From Desulfovibrio sp. (GTDB lineage Bacteria; Desulfobacterota; Desulfovibrionia; Desulfovibrionales; Desulfovibrionaceae): a stretch of 64,000 nt of DNA. Under the pieces are notes generated by a model, which searched no databases, was not told where the DNA came from, and saw only the letters and a list, made by a program, of their open reading frames with translations. The stretch spans positions 62,001-126,000 of the forward strand of contig JAISWB010000028.1 of NCBI GenBank assembly GCA_031271265.1, written 5' to 3'. This document shows, one piece after another, positions 47,095 to 56,407 of this stretch. Within the stretch, counting starts at the first letter, position 1; the number at the start of each line of letters is the position of its first letter. The translations under genes were made by a program, and so were the position numbers.

Positions 47095-47110
47095 AAAATC
47101 AACCTTGAAA
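47095..47110 (+). repeat. R3 16-bp motif AAAATCAACCTTGAAA
   Basis: This is found in the guaB-guaA gap, 19 bases before the guaA start, and followed by GGCTC. The sequence before ggt (48803-48818) has the same motif followed by TGCTC. The motif also occurs after dapL and, reversed, after ilvC. Confidence 0.55.
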
Positions 47111-47128
47111 GGCTCTGAGGGAGCCCAG

Positions 47129-48673
47129 ATGTCCGATTTCGCGAAGGTTCTGATTATCGACTACGGCGCCCAGTACACCATGCTCATCGCCCGCCGCGTG
47201 CGCGAGGCAGGCGTCTACTCTGAAATACTGCCCTACTCTGCCCGGGACGAAACAATCCGGGCGGCGGGCGCGAACGCGATAATCCTTACCGGCGGCCCGG
47301 ACGACGCAGGCGAACCCGGCGCGCCCACCCTCAGCCGGGCCGTGCTCGACGCCGGCGTGCCCGTGCTGGGCATCTGCTACGGCATGCAGCTTCTGGCCCA
47401 CACCTTGGGCGGCAAACTCGCCAACTCCCGTGACCGGGAATACGGACCGGCCGAACTCAGTCTGAGCACCCCCTCACCCCTCTGGGACGGCATTCCCGCC
47501 GACGCCCCCTTCACCGTCTGGATGTCGCACGGCAACAGGGTCATGTCCCCGCCTCCGGGGTTTACCGTCACGGCCCGGACGCCCGCCCTGGACCTCGCGG
47601 CCATGGCCGACGACACCCGCAGAATATACGCCGTCCAGTTCCACCCGGAAGTACACCACACCCGCAACGGCGAACGTATTCTGCGCAATTTCCTCTTCAC
47701 CGTCGCCGGCCTGAAACCAGACTGGAGCATGCGCTCCTTTGTAGACCGCACCCTCGACGCATGCAGGGAAAGCGTGGGCAACGACAAGGTCGTGCTCGGC
47801 CTGTCCGGCGGCGTGGATTCCACTGTGGTCGCCGCCCTGCTGCACCGCGCCGTCGGCGACAGACTGCACTGCATCTTCGTCGACCACGGCCTGCTGCGCC
47901 GCAACGAAGGCGAAGAAGTGACCGACATGCTCCGGCGCTGCCTGCCGGGCATCAACCTGCACCACATCCGGGCCGGAGACATGTTCCTGTCCGCGCTGAA
48001 AGGCGTCGAAGACCCGGAAGAAAAACGCCGCATCGTCGGCCGCCTCTTTGTCGAAGTCTTCGAAAAAGAAGCGCGCAAACTAAAGGACGTGCGGTTGCTC
48101 GCCCAGGGAACCCTTTACCCCGACGTCGTGGAATCCTCATCGGCCAAAGGCACGGTCATCAAAACCCACCACAACGTCGGCGGGTTGCCGGAAACAATGC
48201 AACTCAAACTCCTTGAACCCCTGCGCGACCTGTTCAAAGACGAGGTCCGGGCCGTGGGCGCGCAACTCGGCCTGCCGGGCGAAGTGCTCCGGCGTCAACC
48301 CTTCCCCGGCCCCGGCCTTGCCGTGCGCATCCTCGGGGAAGTCACCGAAGAACGCCTGGAAATCCTGCGCGACGTCGACAGCATCGTCCGCCGCGAACTG
48401 GAAAGCTCGGGATGGGCCGACAAGATCTGGCAAGGGTTCGCCGTGCTGCTGCCCCTGCGCACCGTCGGCGTCATGGGCGATGCCCGCACCTACGAAAATG
48501 TGGCGGCTCTGCGCGTCGTGGACAGCGTGGACGCCATGACCGCCGAATGGACCCGCCTGCCCCACGACCTCCTCGCGACGATCTCCGGCCGCATCGTCGG
48601 CGAAGTCAAAGGCGTGAACCGCGTGGTCTACGATATTTCCTCCAAACCCCCCGGTACCATAGAATGGGAATGA
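47129..48673 (+). CDS. guaA: GMP synthase (glutamine-hydrolysing)
   Basis: This enzyme (514 residues) aminates XMP to GMP. The class I glutaminase domain has the nucleophile Cys in [16 protein letters not shown] (about 81) and His/Glu in QFHPEVHHT. The ATP-pyrophosphatase P-loop is [17 protein letters not shown] (about 228). The C-terminal dimerisation domain contains [16 protein letters not shown] and ends [12 protein letters not shown] 47129 with GAGGGAG upstream is preferred over a TTG at 47105. It forms a purine pair with guaB. Confidence 0.96.
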   Translation: MSDFAKVLIIDYGAQYTMLIARRVREAGVYSEILPYSARDETIRAAGANAIILTGGPDDAGEPGAPTLSRAVLDAGVPVLGICYGMQLLAHTLGGKLANSRDREYGPAELSLSTPSPLWDGIPADAPFTVWMSHGNRVMSPPPGFTVTARTPALDLAAMADDTRRIYAVQFHPEVHHTRNGERILRNFLFTVAGLKPDWSMRSFVDRTLDACRESVGNDKVVLGLSGGVDSTVVAALLHRAVGDRLHCIFVDHGLLRRNEGEEVTDMLRRCLPGINLHHIRAGDMFLSALKGVEDPEEKRRIVGRLFVEVFEKEARKLKDVRLLAQGTLYPDVVESSSAKGTVIKTHHNVGGLPETMQLKLLEPLRDLFKDEVRAVGAQLGLPGEVLRRQPFPGPGLAVRILGEVTEERLEILRDVDSIVRRELESSGWADKIWQGFAVLLPLRTVGVMGDARTYENVAALRVVDSVDAMTAEWTRLPHDLLATISGRIVGEVKGVNRVVYDISSKPPGTIEWE

Positions 48674-48702
48674 TTGACCGGTGACAATGACGGAAAGCAG
48701 CC

Positions 48703-48834
48703 GTCGGAGGCGGCAATCCGGCTGCCTGAGGCAGATAAAATCTATCTTCATACCGTCCGCTTGAGAAGGTCGGAGGCAGCGATCCGGCCGCCTGAGACGG
48801 GCAAAATCAATATTGAAATGCTCAAACCGGCAGG
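48703..48834 (+). repeat. 66-bp diverged tandem repeat upstream of ggt
   Basis: GTCGGAGGC starts units at 48703 and 48769. Both continue with GCRATCCGGCYGCCTGA and an AAAATC core. The second unit contains the R3 motif (48803-48818). The array ends 12 bases before the ggt start. Confidence 0.7.
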
Positions 48835-48845
48835 GGCTTTTCACC

Positions 48846-50468
48846 GTGAAATTCGACTGGACAAACCCGTACCGTACGCTTCGGACGCCGCTCTTTGCGC
48901 GCAACGTTGTTTCCACATCGCATCCCCTTGCGGCGCAGGCGGGCGTCCGTATGCTTCTGGCCGGCGGAAACGCCGCAGATGCGGCCTTGGCCGCCGCGGC
49001 AATGCTGACGGTCGTGGAGCCGGTTTCCAACGGCCTGGGCAGCGATGCCTTCGCCATACTCTGGGACGGCCGACAACTGCATGGGCTGAATTCCTCCGGA
49101 CCGGCCCCCGCGGCCTGGACGCTTGACTATTTCCGCGGGCGTCATGGAGAAGACGGCAACGGCGCGGCCAAAATCCCCGTCCGGGGGTGGGACACGGTCA
49201 CCGTGCCCGGCGCGGTCGCGGCTTGGGGAGCCCTGCACGAGCGTTTCGGTTCCCTGCCCTTCGCGGACATCCTCGCCCCCGCCGTAGAGGCCGCGGAACG
49301 CGGCGTCGCCGTGCCCCCGGTCGTCGCCGCCAAATGGGCCGAAGCCGTGCCTCTTCTGAAAGAGTACCCCGGCTGGGCGCAGACCTTCATGCCCTCCGGA
49401 CGCGCCCCGGAGGTCGGGGAAAAATTCGTCTTCCCCGGCGCGGCAAAGCTGCTGCGGCTTCTGGCCCAAGGCGGCGTTCGGGAGTTTTACGAAGGCAAAG
49501 CAGCCGAGGCCCTCGTCGCCTGGTCCGAAAAAACCGGCGGCTCTCTTGTCGCGGACGACCTGAGCGCTTTCCGGCCCGAATGGGTCACCCCTCTTTCCGT
49601 GGAATACCGGGGCTTTGAACTGCACGAAATCCCCCCCAACGGGCAGGGGATCGCCGCGCTGGCTGCCCTGGGAATACTCCGGCATTTCGACTTGTCCGCC
49701 CTGAGGCCGGATGCGCCGGAAAGCAGGCATCTGCAAATCGAAGCGATGAAGCTGGCCTTTGCCGACATCCGCCGCCATGTTGCCGACCCGAAAAGCATGC
49801 GCGTTACGCCCGGACAACTTCTGGACCCGGACTACCTTGCCGGACGGGCCGCGCTCATTGACCCGCGCAGGGCTTCCTTTTACGGACCCGGAGCCTTTCC
49901 GTCCGGCGGCACAGTGTACCTCGCCGCAGCGGACGAAAAGGGCATGATGGTGTCCTTCATCCAGTCCAATTTCATGGGCTTCGGCTCAGGCATCGTCGTG
50001 CCCGAATACGGCATAAGCCTGCAGAACAGGGGAACCGCCTTTTCCGCCGACCCCGCGTCCCCCAATGTCGCGGCGCCCGGCAAACGGCCTTTCCATACCA
50101 TAATCCCCGCCTTTCTCACCGAAGGCGGCAAACCGCGCATGAGTTTCGGCGTCATGGGCGGCGAAGTGCAGCCGCAGGGACACATCCAGACCCTTGTCCG
50201 CATGCTGGACTATCGGCAGCAACCCCAAGCGGCGTGCGACGCTCCGCGTTTCAAGGTGAACGTCGATTTCTCCGTCAATCTTGAATCAAGGGACGACCCT
50301 GCGCTGCAGGCTGCACTGGAGGCGATGGGGCATACCGTCCATATCGACCCGGTCTATCACGGCGAATCCGGGGCGGGACAGTTTATCTGGCGTTTGTCGG
50401 ACGACCCGGATCAGGGGTATGTCGCGGCAAGCGATACCCGCCGCGACGGATGCGCCTGCGGTTTTTAG
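48846..50468 (+). CDS. gamma-glutamyltransferase family protein
   Basis: A 540-residue Ntn-hydrolase that would cleave gamma-glutamyl bonds after self-processing. It begins KFDWTNPYRTLRTPLFARNV and has AGGNAADAALAAAAML. The expected autocleavage threonine is in SGGTVYLAAADEKGMMVSFI (about 355). The small-subunit motif is QSNFMGFGSGIVVPEYGI, and the C-terminus has SFGVMGGEVQPQGHIQTLVR. No signal peptide is evident, so this is probably a cytosolic YwrD-like branch. GTG 48846 has GCAGGGG upstream; a TTG at 48813 also opens the frame. Substrate is unknown. It is convergent with nadE across a MITE-like element. Confidence 0.85.
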   Translation: MKFDWTNPYRTLRTPLFARNVVSTSHPLAAQAGVRMLLAGGNAADAALAAAAMLTVVEPVSNGLGSDAFAILWDGRQLHGLNSSGPAPAAWTLDYFRGRHGEDGNGAAKIPVRGWDTVTVPGAVAAWGALHERFGSLPFADILAPAVEAAERGVAVPPVVAAKWAEAVPLLKEYPGWAQTFMPSGRAPEVGEKFVFPGAAKLLRLLAQGGVREFYEGKAAEALVAWSEKTGGSLVADDLSAFRPEWVTPLSVEYRGFELHEIPPNGQGIAALAALGILRHFDLSALRPDAPESRHLQIEAMKLAFADIRRHVADPKSMRVTPGQLLDPDYLAGRAALIDPRRASFYGPGAFPSGGTVYLAAADEKGMMVSFIQSNFMGFGSGIVVPEYGISLQNRGTAFSADPASPNVAAPGKRPFHTIIPAFLTEGGKPRMSFGVMGGEVQPQGHIQTLVRMLDYRQQPQAACDAPRFKVNVDFSVNLESRDDPALQAALEAMGHTVHIDPVYHGESGAGQFIWRLSDDPDQGYVAASDTRRDGCACGF

Positions 50469-50629
50469 GTCGGCCTGAGCAGGCGCAAGGCCGAACATCG
50501 GAACATTGCAAAGTCGGTTATACGCCCCCGGCGACCGAGGCTCCTCCTCGGACCCGGCAGGGGATCGGCTTGGGCAGTCGCCGGGCCTACCGGGGAAAAC
50601 ATCGGCCTTGCGTCGACGTCAGGCCGACC
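50469..50629. mobile_element. MITE-like element R4 with about 31-bp inverted termini
   Basis: The left arm (50469-50499) and right arm (50599-50629) are imperfect inverted copies built on CGGCCTTGCG...AGGCCGACC. About 100 bases lie between, including a GAGGCTCCTCCTC hairpin. The left part (50471-50525) recurs inverted at 10900-10954 with four differences. The right arm contains the nadE stop codon, and the left arm starts just after the ggt stop. No transposase is nearby, so mobility is inferred from dispersion only. Confidence 0.6.
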
Positions 50630-52265
50630 ACACGCCGCGGCAGGCGACCGGCATACGCCAGCCCACACCGAAAGCCTGGGCGGTGATTTTGAGGACCGGA
50701 GCGGCCTGCCGGCGTTTGAACTCCGCCCCCTGCACCAGTGCCGCCGTTTTCAGGACTGTTTCCCGCGCGTACCCGGCCGCGACGACCTCTTCCGGGCTCC
50801 GGCGGTCTTCGAGCATAAGCCGCAGGACGGCGTCCAATACGTCATAAGGAGGGAGACTGTCCTGATCCGTCTGGTTCGGTCGCAATTCCGCCGAAGGCGG
50901 CTTGAGCAGGACGTTTTCCGGAATGCACGGGCCGCGCTCGGCGTTCAGCCTTCGGCAAAGCCGGAATACATCGGTTTTGTACACGTCCCCGATAACGGCA
51001 AGCGCGCCGCACATGTCCCCGTATATCGTGCAGTAACCTACGGAAATTTCCGACTTGTTGCCCGTTGTCAGCAAAAGTTTGTTGAACTTGTTTGCAAAGG
51101 CCATGAGCAGGTTGCCCCTGATGCGCGCCTGCAGATTTTCCTCGGCCGCATCCGGCGCGCGCCCGGCGAAGTCTTCCGCAAGAACGGCATCGTAGGCGCG
51201 CATGACCGGCTCTATGTTCAGGGTGCGGGTTTCGATGCCGATATTGCGCGCGAGTTCCAGGGCATCGGCCAGGCTGTGCCCGCTGGAGTACGGCGAGGGC
51301 ATAAGCAGGCCGAGGACCTTGTCCGGCCCCAAGGCCTGCGTAGCTATCGCCGCCGTCAGCGAGGAGTCTATGCCGCCGGACAACCCCAGTACGACCGAGG
51401 ATTGGCCTGTTTTCCGGCAATAGTCACGCGTACCCGTAACCAGGGCCTGCAGGATTTCCGCTTCGGGAGCGCATTCGTCCATGACCGGGAAAGGGGCCGG
51501 AGCCGGGATATCGACAAGGAGCAGGTCTTCTTCAAAGCCCTGCGCCCTTGCGGCGAGCGCCCCGGCAGGAGCGGCAAGCATGCTGCGGCCGTCGAAAATC
51601 AAATCGTCGTTGCCGCCTACCGCGTTGACGTACACCGCGTGAGCCGCATACTTGCGGGCCAGGCGCGTCAGCATGTCCTCACGCAGGGACTGCTTGCCCA
51701 CGGTGAAAGGTGAGGCGGACAGGTTGACGAGCAGGCCAAAGGGCGGATGCCCGGCCAGGGGCTCCACGGCATAGGACGGGACCGTAAGGAAGGCGCTGTC
51801 GTTCCAGATGTCCTCGCACACCGTGAGGGCCAGACGCAGCCCGCAGTGTTCAATCAGGCAGGGCGAGTCGCCGGGCTCAAAATAGCGCGCTTCGTCAAAG
51901 ACGTCGTAGGTAGGCAGGAGCCGCTTGCTGTAACGGGCCTCAATGCGTCCACGACGTATGAAAACAGCTTGATTGTGCAAAGGCTTGCCCGAACCGGACG
52001 CATTAGGGCCTATAGTGCCCAGAATGATCGCCGGCCCGCCGTCCGCCGTTGCGCCCGCGATGTCGCGCAGGGCCTGTTCCGCCTTGGCCGCAAAGGCCGG
52101 GTACAAGAGCATGTCCCGAGGCGGGTAGCCGATCAGGGCAAGTTCCGGGGTAACGCACAGGTCGGCCCCGGCCTCGGCGGCCGTGCGCGCGCCCTGAACG
52201 ATTTTTTCGGCATTGCAGCGGATGTCGCCTACAGTAGAATTGATCTGCAACAGCGCGCATCGCAT
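50619..52265 (-). CDS. nadE: glutamine-dependent NAD+ synthetase
   Basis: This enzyme (548 residues) amidates nicotinic acid adenine dinucleotide to NAD+. The N-terminal nitrilase-type glutaminase has Glu in VTPELALIGYPPRD (about 43), Lys in YSKRLLPTYDVFDE (about 118) and Cys in LTVCEDIWND (about 153). The synthetase domain has LGLSGGIDSSLTAAIA (about 293) and KSEISVGYCTIYGDMCGALA. ATG 52265 (MRCALLQINSTVGD) has GGGGAG upstream; the frame is open for 61 further codons. The last few residues and the stop are encoded by a dispersed repeat arm. Confidence 0.94.
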   Translation of the reverse strand: MRCALLQINSTVGDIRCNAEKIVQGARTAAEAGADLCVTPELALIGYPPRDMLLYPAFAAKAEQALRDIAGATADGGPAIILGTIGPNASGSGKPLHNQAVFIRRGRIEARYSKRLLPTYDVFDEARYFEPGDSPCLIEHCGLRLALTVCEDIWNDSAFLTVPSYAVEPLAGHPPFGLLVNLSASPFTVGKQSLREDMLTRLARKYAAHAVYVNAVGGNDDLIFDGRSMLAAPAGALAARAQGFEEDLLLVDIPAPAPFPVMDECAPEAEILQALVTGTRDYCRKTGQSSVVLGLSGGIDSSLTAAIATQALGPDKVLGLLMPSPYSSGHSLADALELARNIGIETRTLNIEPVMRAYDAVLAEDFAGRAPDAAEENLQARIRGNLLMAFANKFNKLLLTTGNKSEISVGYCTIYGDMCGALAVIGDVYKTDVFRLCRRLNAERGPCIPENVLLKPPSAELRPNQTDQDSLPPYDVLDAVLRLMLEDRRSPEEVVAAGYARETVLKTAALVQGAEFKRRQAAPVLKITAQAFGVGWRMPVACRGVWSA

Positions 52266-52463
52266 ACGGACTCCCCGGTGCAGGCCGCATCTCCGGCCGG
52301 CATATTTTCGTAATTTTTTTACTGCGTTCCGCGGAAGCCGGCAAACATAGGCCGCAAGGTCGATTTGCGTTCCAAGCCGATGCCGTACGCAGTTCCGGCG
52401 CGCGGTATTGCTGCCGAGCCTGCCGTAAACCGCGTCCGTATGCGGCAAGCGGCATTACTTCTC

Positions 52464-53375
52464 TCAGTTGAGGATGTAACGCATGGGGTTGACGGGCGCG
52501 CCGCGCACATGCACCTCGTAGTGCAGGTGCGGTCCGGTGCTGCGCCCGGTATTGCCGACCAAGCCGATTACGTCGCCGCGCTGGACGTAATCCCCCACCT
52601 TGACCGAAGACTTGCTCAAATGCCCGTAACGGGTGGTTATGCCGTTGCCGTGATCTATGACGATGCACAGGCCGTAGGCCCCGTCCATGGCGGAAAAGGT
52701 GACCGTACCGCGCGCCGGGGCGCGCACCGGGGTTCCGATGCGGTTGGAAATATCCAGCCCCTGATGCATGCGCCCGGCCCCGGACAACGGCGAGCGCCGC
52801 CAGCCGAAGCCGGAAGTCAGCGCACCCCTGACCGGCCAGATGGACGGCGTTGACAAAAGCGAATCCTTGTTCAGGCGCAGCATGGTGATCAGCGTCTGCT
52901 GGTCCGCTTCCTCAAGCCGCACGGCATCTACAATTTCATCGACCAGACTGTGCGCGCGCCGGAGAAAGAGTTCGCGATGCCGGGCAAGGAGCAGGGGATC
53001 GTTGAGATCCCCGGATGACCGGGAAGCCGCATCCCCGGTCTCTTCGCTTTCCTCGGCCGTGTCCTTGTCAACATTCAGGAAAACGCGCAGCTTGGAGTCG
53101 AACTGCTGCACCCGGCGCACATCCTGTTCAAGACTCTGCAGCTTGGCGGTGAAACTGAGAATCTGTCCGGCCTGCTCCCGCAGCAGCCTGTTCGCCTCGT
53201 CCAGCCGGTGGCGCAGCACGGCTGATTCCGTGTAATAACTGAAAAAATAGACAGCCGAGCCCGCCGAGCCGCTCAACAGCAGAAAGAAGAAAACACCGAG
53301 CCAACCGCGCATGCGGAGTTTGCGGAATCCGCCTTCACGATCTTTGAAGATGACTATGTGGTAATTCTTGAACAA
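52464..53375 (-). CDS. membrane-anchored M23 family metallopeptidase
   Basis: A 303-residue envelope protein. A cytoplasmic N-terminus (MFKNYHIVIFKDREGGFRKL) is followed by one transmembrane helix (about 25-50) and a coiled coil (about 55-105). A LytM/M23 domain follows, with Zn ligands in MHQGLDIS (about 203) and PHLHYEVHVRG (about 283). HGNGITTRYGHLSKSSVKVG is the core. Such proteins cut peptide cross-links or, if degenerate, activate amidases; here HxxxD and HxH are intact. The start is TTG 53375, with no ATG before residue 22 and a weak ribosome binding site, so it is provisional. Its leader holds 70-bp repeats. Confidence 0.88.
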   Translation of the reverse strand: MFKNYHIVIFKDREGGFRKLRMRGWLGVFFFLLLSGSAGSAVYFFSYYTESAVLRHRLDEANRLLREQAGQILSFTAKLQSLEQDVRRVQQFDSKLRVFLNVDKDTAEESEETGDAASRSSGDLNDPLLLARHRELFLRRAHSLVDEIVDAVRLEEADQQTLITMLRLNKDSLLSTPSIWPVRGALTSGFGWRRSPLSGAGRMHQGLDISNRIGTPVRAPARGTVTFSAMDGAYGLCIVIDHGNGITTRYGHLSKSSVKVGDYVQRGDVIGLVGNTGRSTGPHLHYEVHVRGAPVNPMRYILN

Positions 53376-53400
53376 TAATCAACTCGAAGGACGCACCGGA

Positions 53401-53587
53401 ACTGCGTCCGGCGCGGTTCGGGGGTTTAGGGAGGCACGGGGCTTCCCGCTTACAGTCAAGACCGCATCGGACTGTGTCCGGCGCGGTAGGGAGGTTTCGG
53501 GAGGCATGAGGCTTCACGCCGGCTGTCAACATTGCCTCCGGGCTCCGTTCGGAGCGACCCGGAGAGGATCGCACGGGGCATCCCGCT
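53401..53587. repeat. 70-bp diverged tandem repeat upstream of the M23 gene
   Basis: Units start at 53401 and 53471 (ACTGYGTCCGGCGCGGT) and are about 75-80% identical by eye over 60 bases. A partial third copy carries GCACGGGGCWTCCCGCT at 53571-53587. They lie 26 bases from the M23 gene start and reach to the small gene downstream. Confidence 0.75.
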
Positions 53588-53608
53588 GCGTTTCGTGCTG
53601 CACCGGGG

Positions 53609-53791
53609 TCAGTCGCGGCTTTTCTTGCGCTTCCTGTCCAGAATACCGTGGGTCAGGCCGGCCGCCAACCCGGCCACAGCGCCGAAGCCGGTCGCCATAA
53701 ACATGCTGTCCGTGTAACCGAAGACGGAACTCAACGCGCCGACCGCCCCGCCGATGAGTATGCCCCTGCTTATCCTGTCGCTGATGTTCAT
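53609..53791 (-). CDS. small glycine-rich membrane protein
   Basis: A 60-residue protein starting MNISDRISRGILIGGAVGAL, with two short hydrophobic, glycine-rich segments (about 9-27 and 31-49) and a charged tail DRKRKKSRD. The Gly-x3-Gly spacing resembles glycine-zipper peptides. The function is unknown. A 26-bp perfect tandem duplication lies immediately upstream of its ATG. Short length makes the call moderate. Confidence 0.55.
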   Translation of the reverse strand: MNISDRISRGILIGGAVGALSSVFGYTDSMFMATGFGAVAGLAAGLTHGILDRKRKKSRD

Positions 53792-53792
53792 C

Positions 53793-53844
53793 GCATTACC
53801 TTGCGGGATTGTCTCATTGCATTACCTTGCGGGATTGTCTCATT
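53793..53844 (+). repeat. perfect 26-bp tandem duplication
   Basis: GCATTACCTTGCGGGATTGT plus CTCATT occurs twice back to back (53793-53818 and 53819-53844) without a mismatch, so it is recent. It covers the leader of the small minus-strand gene, whose start codon is two bases away. Confidence 0.9.
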
Positions 53845-53879
53845 CCGGTTCCAACTCAAACGTATCCTTCTTCCCGTCT

Positions 53880-54061
53880 TGGGCTTTTTCTGAAAAGCAT
53901 CAAGATGGATTCTTCGCTTCGCTCAGAATGACCTTTCGAGGACATGAGCAGGCATAAGGCCGACTGGGGAATCATCGACCTTGCGCCGTTCAGGTCGATC
54001 CCCTGCCTGATCCGGGGCGGACCCCGGCCGCCGTGATGCGTAAAATCAACCTTGAAATCCT
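53880..54061. other. intergenic repeats between the small gene and dapL
   Basis: The segment GATTCTTCGCTTCGCTCAGA near 53910 is a motif I recall as common in bacterial intergenic DNA. A diverged R4 copy (GAGCAGGCATAAGGCCGA) begins at 53946, followed by an inverted arm ATCGACCT...AGGTCGAT. The R3 motif AAAATCAACCTTGAAA is at 54042-54057, four bases beyond the dapL stop. Confidence 0.5.
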
Positions 54062-55294
54062 TTAAAGTGCGAACGTTTCCAGGCGTTCCACGGCTTCACG
54101 GGTATCGGCGGCGTTGCCGAAACCGGACAGGCGGAGGCAGCCCCGGCCGCTCGGGCCGAAACCGGCACCGGGCGTGCCCACAATGCCTGCCTCGCGCAAC
54201 AGCCTGTCGAAAAACTCCCAGGAGTCGGTATCTTCGGGCAGACGCACCCAGACGTAGGGGGCGTTCACGCCGCCGCTCACGGTCAGTCCCTTGCGCACGA
54301 AACCTTCGCGAATCAGCCCGGCGTTGCGCATGTACGCGGCGACCAGGGCCGCGCATTCGCGTTTGCCTTGCGGGCTGTGTACGGCCTCGGCCGCACGCTG
54401 CACTATGTACGGGCACCCGTTGAACTTGGTGGTTTGCCGACGCATCCAGAGTCCGTGCAGGGCCGTCTTGCCCGAAGCGCCGCGCGCGTTCCGGCAGAGA
54501 AGCGTGCGGGGCACGACGGCAAAGCCGCAACGCAGGCCGGTAAAGCCCGCTTTTTTGGAATAGCTGCGGAATTCCACGGCGACTTCCCGCGCTCCTTCAA
54601 TCTCGTAGATGCTGTGCGGGATATCGGCTTCGCTGATAAAGGCTTCGTAGGCGGCATCGAAAAAGATTACGCACTCCTGTTCCCGCGCGTAATCCACCCA
54701 TTGTTTGAGTTCCGCGCGCGTCAGCACGCCGCCCGTGGGGTTGTTGGGGTAGCAGAGGTAGATGATGTCCGGCCTCTCGCGCGGCAGTTCCGGAATAAAG
54801 CCTTTGTCGGCGGTACAGGGCAGATAGATCAGGCCCGCAAAGCGGCCGTCGCCGGCTGGCGTTCCGGCTCGGCCGGCCATGACGTTGGAGTCGGCGTAGA
54901 CAGGGTACACGGGATCGGTGAGGGCGATGCGGGCATCGGCCGCGAACAGTTCCTGAAAATTACCTATGTCGCTTTTGGCGCCGTCGCTTATGAAAATTTC
55001 ACCCGCATCAATGCCGAGTCCGGCGAAGGCGTCGGCAACAACAGCCTCGCGCAGGAAGGCGTAGCCCTGTTCCGGGCCGTAGCCGCGAAAGCCCGCCGCA
55101 TCGGCCTGTTCATCCACGGCCTTGTGCAGGGCGCCGAGTACGCTTGGGGGCAGGGGGGAAGTCACATCGCCTATACCCAGGCGTATGAGTTTGCGGGATG
55201 GGTTGTCCGCGGCATAGGCGCTCACACGGCGGGCTATTTCCGAAAAAAGATAACTGCCGGGCAGATTCAGGTAACAGGCATTGATGACGCTCAT
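54062..55294 (-). CDS. dapL: LL-diaminopimelate aminotransferase
   Basis: This PLP fold-type I enzyme (410 residues) converts tetrahydrodipicolinate directly to LL-diaminopimelate, bypassing the acylated DAP route. The N-terminus [20 protein letters not shown], then [16 protein letters not shown] and GYGPEQGY, is typical of DapL. The PLP lysine is in [15 protein letters not shown] (about 244), with [12 protein letters not shown] and [13 protein letters not shown] 55294 has AAGGA upstream. It pairs functionally with lysA in this window. The leader carries three 61-66 bp repeats. Confidence 0.94.
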   Translation of the reverse strand: MSVINACYLNLPGSYLFSEIARRVSAYAADNPSRKLIRLGIGDVTSPLPPSVLGALHKAVDEQADAAGFRGYGPEQGYAFLREAVVADAFAGLGIDAGEIFISDGAKSDIGNFQELFAADARIALTDPVYPVYADSNVMAGRAGTPAGDGRFAGLIYLPCTADKGFIPELPRERPDIIYLCYPNNPTGGVLTRAELKQWVDYAREQECVIFFDAAYEAFISEADIPHSIYEIEGAREVAVEFRSYSKKAGFTGLRCGFAVVPRTLLCRNARGASGKTALHGLWMRRQTTKFNGCPYIVQRAAEAVHSPQGKRECAALVAAYMRNAGLIREGFVRKGLTVSGGVNAPYVWVRLPEDTDSWEFFDRLLREAGIVGTPGAGFGPSGRGCLRLSGFGNAADTREAVERLETFAL

Positions 55295-55313
55295 AAGGCA
55301 TTCCTTATATGGT

Positions 55314-55506
55314 ACGACACATCTCCCTTCAGGGAGGTTTCCGTTTGACGCCCGGCCAAGCCGGGTATGCGGCAACGACAACCTGTCCTTTCGGGGGGAG
55401 CATGCCGCTCCACGCCGGTTTCCGCATCGACTTCGGGGCAACGACGACTTGTCCTTTCAGGGGGAGCATACCGGCCGTCTTCCGGTTTCCGGAACGGAAT
55501 CGGGCG
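55314..55506. repeat. three 61-66 bp tandem repeats (R2) upstream of dapL
   Basis: Units start at 55314, 55375 and 55441, each beginning ACGAC and containing a form of TGTCCTTTCAGGGGGAGCAT and GGTTTCCG. Each has a small CCCTTCAGGG-like dyad. A related two-copy set lies upstream of tatD. On the minus strand they read as open frames of the PLKGxVVVA type, without start-to-stop genes. Confidence 0.75.
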
Positions 55507-55556
55507 CGGGTGAACATGCATGGTACTCTTTACCACAAAGACGACCGGCGTCAATA

Positions 55557-56384
55557 TCAGCGGCGGTCGATGCCGAAAAAACGCCGGGCGTTGTCTCCGC
55601 AGGCCGTCCACACGTCTTCCGGCGGCATATCTTTGGCCTCGGCCAACGCCGCAAGGACATAGGCGGTCCAGGCCGGTTCGTTGCGCCTGCCGCGCAGGGG
55701 GACGGGGGCCAGATAGGGGCAGTCGGTTTCGGTCATCAGGCGTTCCAGGGGAATTTCCGCCGCGGCCGCGCGCAAATCCCGGTTGGCCGGATAGGTCAAC
55801 GGACCGGGCAGCGATATGCAGCGGCCTTCCGTCAGTATACGCCGGGCCGCGCTCGTATCGCCCCCGAAACAGTGCCAGAGCAGGGGATACCCGGCAAAGC
55901 CCCCGGCGTCCAGAAGGGCCAGGGTATCCTCTTCGGCATCCCGGCAATGGATGACCACCGGCAGGTCCAGTTCGCGGGCCAGCCGCAACTGCTTGGCGAA
56001 AACCTCTTTCTGGACGCGGCGGGGGCAGGTGTCGCGGTAATAGTCCAGCCCTATCTCGCCGACGGCCCGGATGCGCGTGTCTTTTTTCACCGCGGCCCGA
56101 ATGCCGCTCTCCACGGCGGAGTTGTAGGTGCCGGCCTCATTGGGGTGTACGCCCAAGGTAAAATAGATATCCGGGTAGGAGGCGAAGACCTCCCGCCCCT
56201 GTTCCCAGGCGTCGGGTCCGAGAAACACCTGGATGATCTGGGCCACGCCCGCGGCGGAGGCCCTGGCTATGACCCGGTCCAGATCGCCGCTGAAGCGGTT
56301 GTCGTCCAGGTGGGCGTGGGCGTCCACCCCGGTGCGGGGTAAAGCCGGGGGCGGGTAGAACTCCTGCGTTTTCTTCGTGCTCAT
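55557..56384 (-). CDS. TatD family metal-dependent DNase
   Basis: A 275-residue TIM-barrel hydrolase of the TatD/YcfH/YjjV group, associated with 3'-5' DNA exonuclease or D-aminoacyl activities. Metal ligands are visible in VDAHAHLDD, GEIGLDYYRD, VIHCRDAEED, WHCFGGD and TETDCPYLAP. ATG 56384 (MSTKKTQEFYPPP) starts just before the domain. The frame is open 99 codons further through intergenic repeats, which are not part of the protein. The ribosome binding site is weak. It is in the recR-dnaX strand order but separated by about 125 bases. Confidence 0.9.
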   Translation of the reverse strand: MSTKKTQEFYPPPALPRTGVDAHAHLDDNRFSGDLDRVIARASAAGVAQIIQVFLGPDAWEQGREVFASYPDIYFTLGVHPNEAGTYNSAVESGIRAAVKKDTRIRAVGEIGLDYYRDTCPRRVQKEVFAKQLRLARELDLPVVIHCRDAEEDTLALLDAGGFAGYPLLWHCFGGDTSAARRILTEGRCISLPGPLTYPANRDLRAAAAEIPLERLMTETDCPYLAPVPLRGRRNEPAWTAYVLAALAEAKDMPPEDVWTACGDNARRFFGIDRR

Positions 56385-56407
56385 CGGAAATCCGTTACGG
56401 GTTGAAA

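Noticed and set aside
53401-53700. plus-strand 110-codon frame through the 70-bp repeats
   Set aside because: Composed of translated repeat units and running antisense into the small gene, with no family features.
55291-55947. 218-codon minus-strand frame with PLKG/APPERT-like repeats
   Set aside because: It arises from translating intergenic R2 units and then runs in the wrong frame of tatD.
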